DNA from: Fusobacterium necrophorum subsp. necrophorum
GTDB taxonomy: Bacteria; Fusobacteriota; Fusobacteriia; Fusobacteriales; Fusobacteriaceae
Direction of reading: 5' to 3'
Length of the DNA stretch: 64,000 nucleotides
Assembly (NCBI RefSeq): GCF_004006635.1
Contig: NZ_CP034842.1
Coordinates: 1,426,001-1,490,000, forward strand
In this document: positions 62,004-64,000 of the stretch, one piece after another
Numbering within the stretch: position 1 is the first letter of the stretch
Layout: every line of letters begins with the position of its first letter
Position numbers and translations under genes: made by a program
The notes under the pieces: model-generated
Database searches by the model: none
What the model saw: the letters and a program-made list of their open reading frames with translations, nothing else
What the model was told of the DNA's origin: nothing

Positions 62004-63212
62004 ATGAAACAACCATTAAAAGGAGTAAAAGTGATTGATTTAACATATTTTGTTGCAGGACCGGGAACAGGAAGAATTTTAGCTGATTGGGGAGCAGATG
62101 TCATCAAAGTAGAACCAAGTTTTGGAGATCCGGGAAGAAAAACCGGAGCAACGATGACTATGCCGATAGCTGATGATGCGGTGAATCCATTTTACAGTGT
62201 ATATAATGCCAACAAAAGAGGAATTTCGATTAATTTAAAATCAAAGGAAGGATTGAAAATCATGGATAAGTTATTATCGGAATCGAATGTTTTCTTAACA
62301 AGTTATAGAACCGGGGCATTAGAAAGATTAGGTTTGGATTATGAAACATTATCCCGAAAGCATCCTCATATTGTTTGGGCACAAGTGAACGGATTTGGAG
62401 ATCACGGTCCGGCAAAAGATAAGCCGGGATTTGATACAGTGGCATTCTGGGCAAGAAGTGGGGCAATGCTAGATATTACAGAACCGGGAACAACTGTAAA
62501 TCCACCTATAGGATTCGGAGATGCAACAACGTCATGTAGTTTATCCGGAGGAATCTGTGCAGCCTTATATGAACAATTGAAGACGGGAAAAGGGCAAAAA
62601 GTTATGGTATCTCTTTTTGGACAGGCAATTTGGAATTTAAGTGCTTTAATTGCTTCAACTCAATTTGCAGATGTGTATCCAAAGACTAGAAAAAATGCAA
62701 TTACACCGGTGATTAATTCATATCAATGTAAAGATGGTAAATGGATTTTCTTAAGTATCTTAGAACATGAAAGATATTATAAAGCTTTATGTCAAGTGAT
62801 AGAAAGAGAAGATTTATCAGAAGATTCAAGATTTTCTAATCCCATTGCAATAAAAGAAAATGCTCCGGAATTCATCAGTATTATGGATGAGGCTTTCGCA
62901 AAATATACACAAGCGGAAATGGTAGAAAAATTGTTAGCAGCAGATATAGCACATGAAAAAATACAACATGTACAGGAAGTTTTATCTGATGCACAAGCTA
63001 TTGAAAATAACTACATTTATGAATTTGAAAATAGAGATCACAGTAAAAATATGATGGCGATGTCACCCATTAAATTTAATACTATTGATGTAAGGATTGA
63101 TAAAGATGCTCCCTTCATTGGAGAACACAATGATGAAGTTTTATTAGAACTTGGATATACAAAAGAAGAAATTATAGACTTTTATGCAAAAGATATTCTT
63201 GCTAAGAAATAG
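62004..63212 (+). CDS. CaiB/BaiF family (type III) CoA transferase
   Basis: The 402-residue protein has LKGVKVIDLTYFVAGPGTGRILADWGADVIKVE, the NANKRGISINLKSKEG strand and the catalytic Asp region GFDTVAFWARSG (D in PGFDTVAFW). It moves CoA between carboxylates. Family members serve carnitine, crotonobetaine, oxalate or bile-acid routes. AGGAGG precedes ATG. Confidence 0.92.
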   Translation: MKQPLKGVKVIDLTYFVAGPGTGRILADWGADVIKVEPSFGDPGRKTGATMTMPIADDAVNPFYSVYNANKRGISINLKSKEGLKIMDKLLSESNVFLTSYRTGALERLGLDYETLSRKHPHIVWAQVNGFGDHGPAKDKPGFDTVAFWARSGAMLDITEPGTTVNPPIGFGDATTSCSLSGGICAALYEQLKTGKGQKVMVSLFGQAIWNLSALIASTQFADVYPKTRKNAITPVINSYQCKDGKWIFLSILEHERYYKALCQVIEREDLSEDSRFSNPIAIKENAPEFISIMDEAFAKYTQAEMVEKLLAADIAHEKIQHVQEVLSDAQAIENNYIYEFENRDHSKNMMAMSPIKFNTIDVRIDKDAPFIGEHNDEVLLELGYTKEEIIDFYAKDILAKK

Positions 63213-63236
63213 TAATTTACAGAGAAGGAGAAATCT

Positions 63237-64000
63237 ATGGAAATAAAATTTAATGAAGTAGAGTTAAAAATTAGAGAAGTTGCGAAGAAATTTGCAGAAA
63301 CAGAAGTAGCTCCCATTGCAGAAGAAATTGATAGAGATTCTATTTATCCTGAAGAAACATTTCAAAAAATGGTAAAGTGCGGATTTACGGGAATTGGAAT
63401 ACCTGTGGAATATGGGGGATCCGGTGGAGGAGATATTATCAAATGTATTGTAGTGGAAGAAATTGCGAAAAAGTGTGCTTCTACAGCAGGAATTTTATCT
63501 ATCCACGGAATCTTTGGACAATCTATTTTGAAATTCGGTTCGGAAGAACAAAAAAAATTCTATTTACCTCAAGTGACAAATGGAGGCAAACATGGTGCCT
63601 TTGCTTTAACAGAACCGGATGCAGGATCAGATGCAGGAGCTGCGAAAACGAGAGCTGTGAAAGATGGAGAAGAATATATTATCAATGGTACAAAATGCTT
63701 TATTACCGGAGGAGCAACTGCGGACTATGTTCTCGTGTTTGCTCTTACAGATCCTTCAAAAGGCTTAAAAGGTTTAAGTGCAATTGTGGTAGAGAAAGGA
63801 ACACCCGGATTTACGATTGGAAAAAAAGAAGATAAAATGGGAATTCAAGCATCTGAAACTTCAGAACTGGTATTTGATCATTGTAGAGTTCCTGTCAAAA
63901 ATTTAATTGGCAGTGAAGGTCAAGGATTTAAAATTGCAATGATTATGTTAGATGGAGCAAGAATTGGAGTTGGAGCACAAGCATTAGGAATAGCAGAAGG
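63237..64000 (+). CDS. Acyl-CoA dehydrogenase (cut by window end)
   Basis: The frame from ATG 63237 is open to the window end (254 codons). Marks are AFALTEPDAGSDAGAAKTRA (flavin site), FITGGATADYVLVFA, GIQASETSELVFDHCRVP and IAMIMLDGARIGVGAQALG. The remaining third with the catalytic base lies outside. It would reduce an enoyl-CoA or oxidise an acyl-CoA with an electron-transfer flavoprotein. AAGGAGAAATC precedes ATG. The substrate fits with the crotonase before it. Confidence 0.93.
   Translation, partial: MEIKFNEVELKIREVAKKFAETEVAPIAEEIDRDSIYPEETFQKMVKCGFTGIGIPVEYGGSGGGDIIKCIVVEEIAKKCASTAGILSIHGIFGQSILKFGSEEQKKFYLPQVTNGGKHGAFALTEPDAGSDAGAAKTRAVKDGEEYIINGTKCFITGGATADYVLVFALTDPSKGLKGLSAIVVEKGTPGFTIGKKEDKMGIQASETSELVFDHCRVPVKNLIGSEGQGFKIAMIMLDGARIGVGAQALGIAE

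Noticed and set aside
63377-63835. An open frame of 152 codons near the right end
   Set aside because: It lies in the wrong frame of the acyl-CoA dehydrogenase that starts at 63237; its product is Cys/Arg/Tyr rich without motifs.

Overview
The window reads as a low-GC, AT-rich Fusobacterium chromosome segment, most like the F. necrophorum / F. gonidiaformans group. The grounds are the complete lysine-fermentation operon (kal-kce-kdd-kamABCDE), the oxaloacetate-decarboxylase/citrate-lyase operon, fusobacterial codon use (AGA, GGA, TTA rich), A/T-rich extended -10 promoters, and many small co-oriented operons. The species level is inference.

Layout. 1-5971: end of cobyric acid synthase, an alanine/glycine:Na+ symporter, an ArsR regulator with a four-module persulfide/CoA-disulfide reductase, and a PHP phosphoesterase. 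5972-15330: an accessory island of small genes resembling immunity proteins (Imm17-like, SUKH, DUF2262-like), an LRR protein, a YhcG-type nuclease, a methyltransferase, and broken pieces of integrated elements (two XRE regulators, a replisome organizer, a serine-recombinase tail, a DUF3847 protein). Three near-identical promoter/operator modules recur in it. 15348-18007 (minus): GNAT, CDP-alcohol phosphotransferase, CdsA-like and PlsC-like genes, recalling E. coli ynbABC. 18138-22719: TPR-SUFU protein, DJ-1/PfpI, SlyD, RpiB, HIT, SDR and HU. 22883-23444: three tiny unknown genes.

23604-32481: a lysine riboswitch followed by the lysine fermentation operon. A candidate terminator shares the 3' strand of aptamer stem P1, which suggests lysine turns the operon on. 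32635-35671: an L,D-transpeptidase-like protein, an OmpA-like lipoprotein and an aminotransferase. 35680-49084: fumarase (two subunits), GlpP antiterminator, dihydroxyacetone kinase DhaKLM, then a glycerol/glycerophosphodiester regulon (GDPD, TRAP transporter, GlpF, GlpK, glycerol-3-phosphate dehydrogenase-like trio). Two of its units begin with the same palindrome-promoter-terminator leader.

49148-49627: a periplasmic ecotin lacking the usual disulfide. 49907-58101: a GntR regulator, a 26-bp perfect palindrome, a 2-hydroxycarboxylate transporter, split oxaloacetate decarboxylase and citrate lyase; CitD lacks the expected attachment serine. 58192-64000: a sigma-54 activator divergent from a -24/-12 promoter that drives crotonase, a GntP permease, a CaiB-type CoA transferase and an acyl-CoA dehydrogenase cut by the window end.

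Together the core genes describe an anaerobe living on amino acids (lysine), glycerol and lipid head groups, citrate and short carboxylates. No rRNA, tRNA, CRISPR array or intact IS element was seen.
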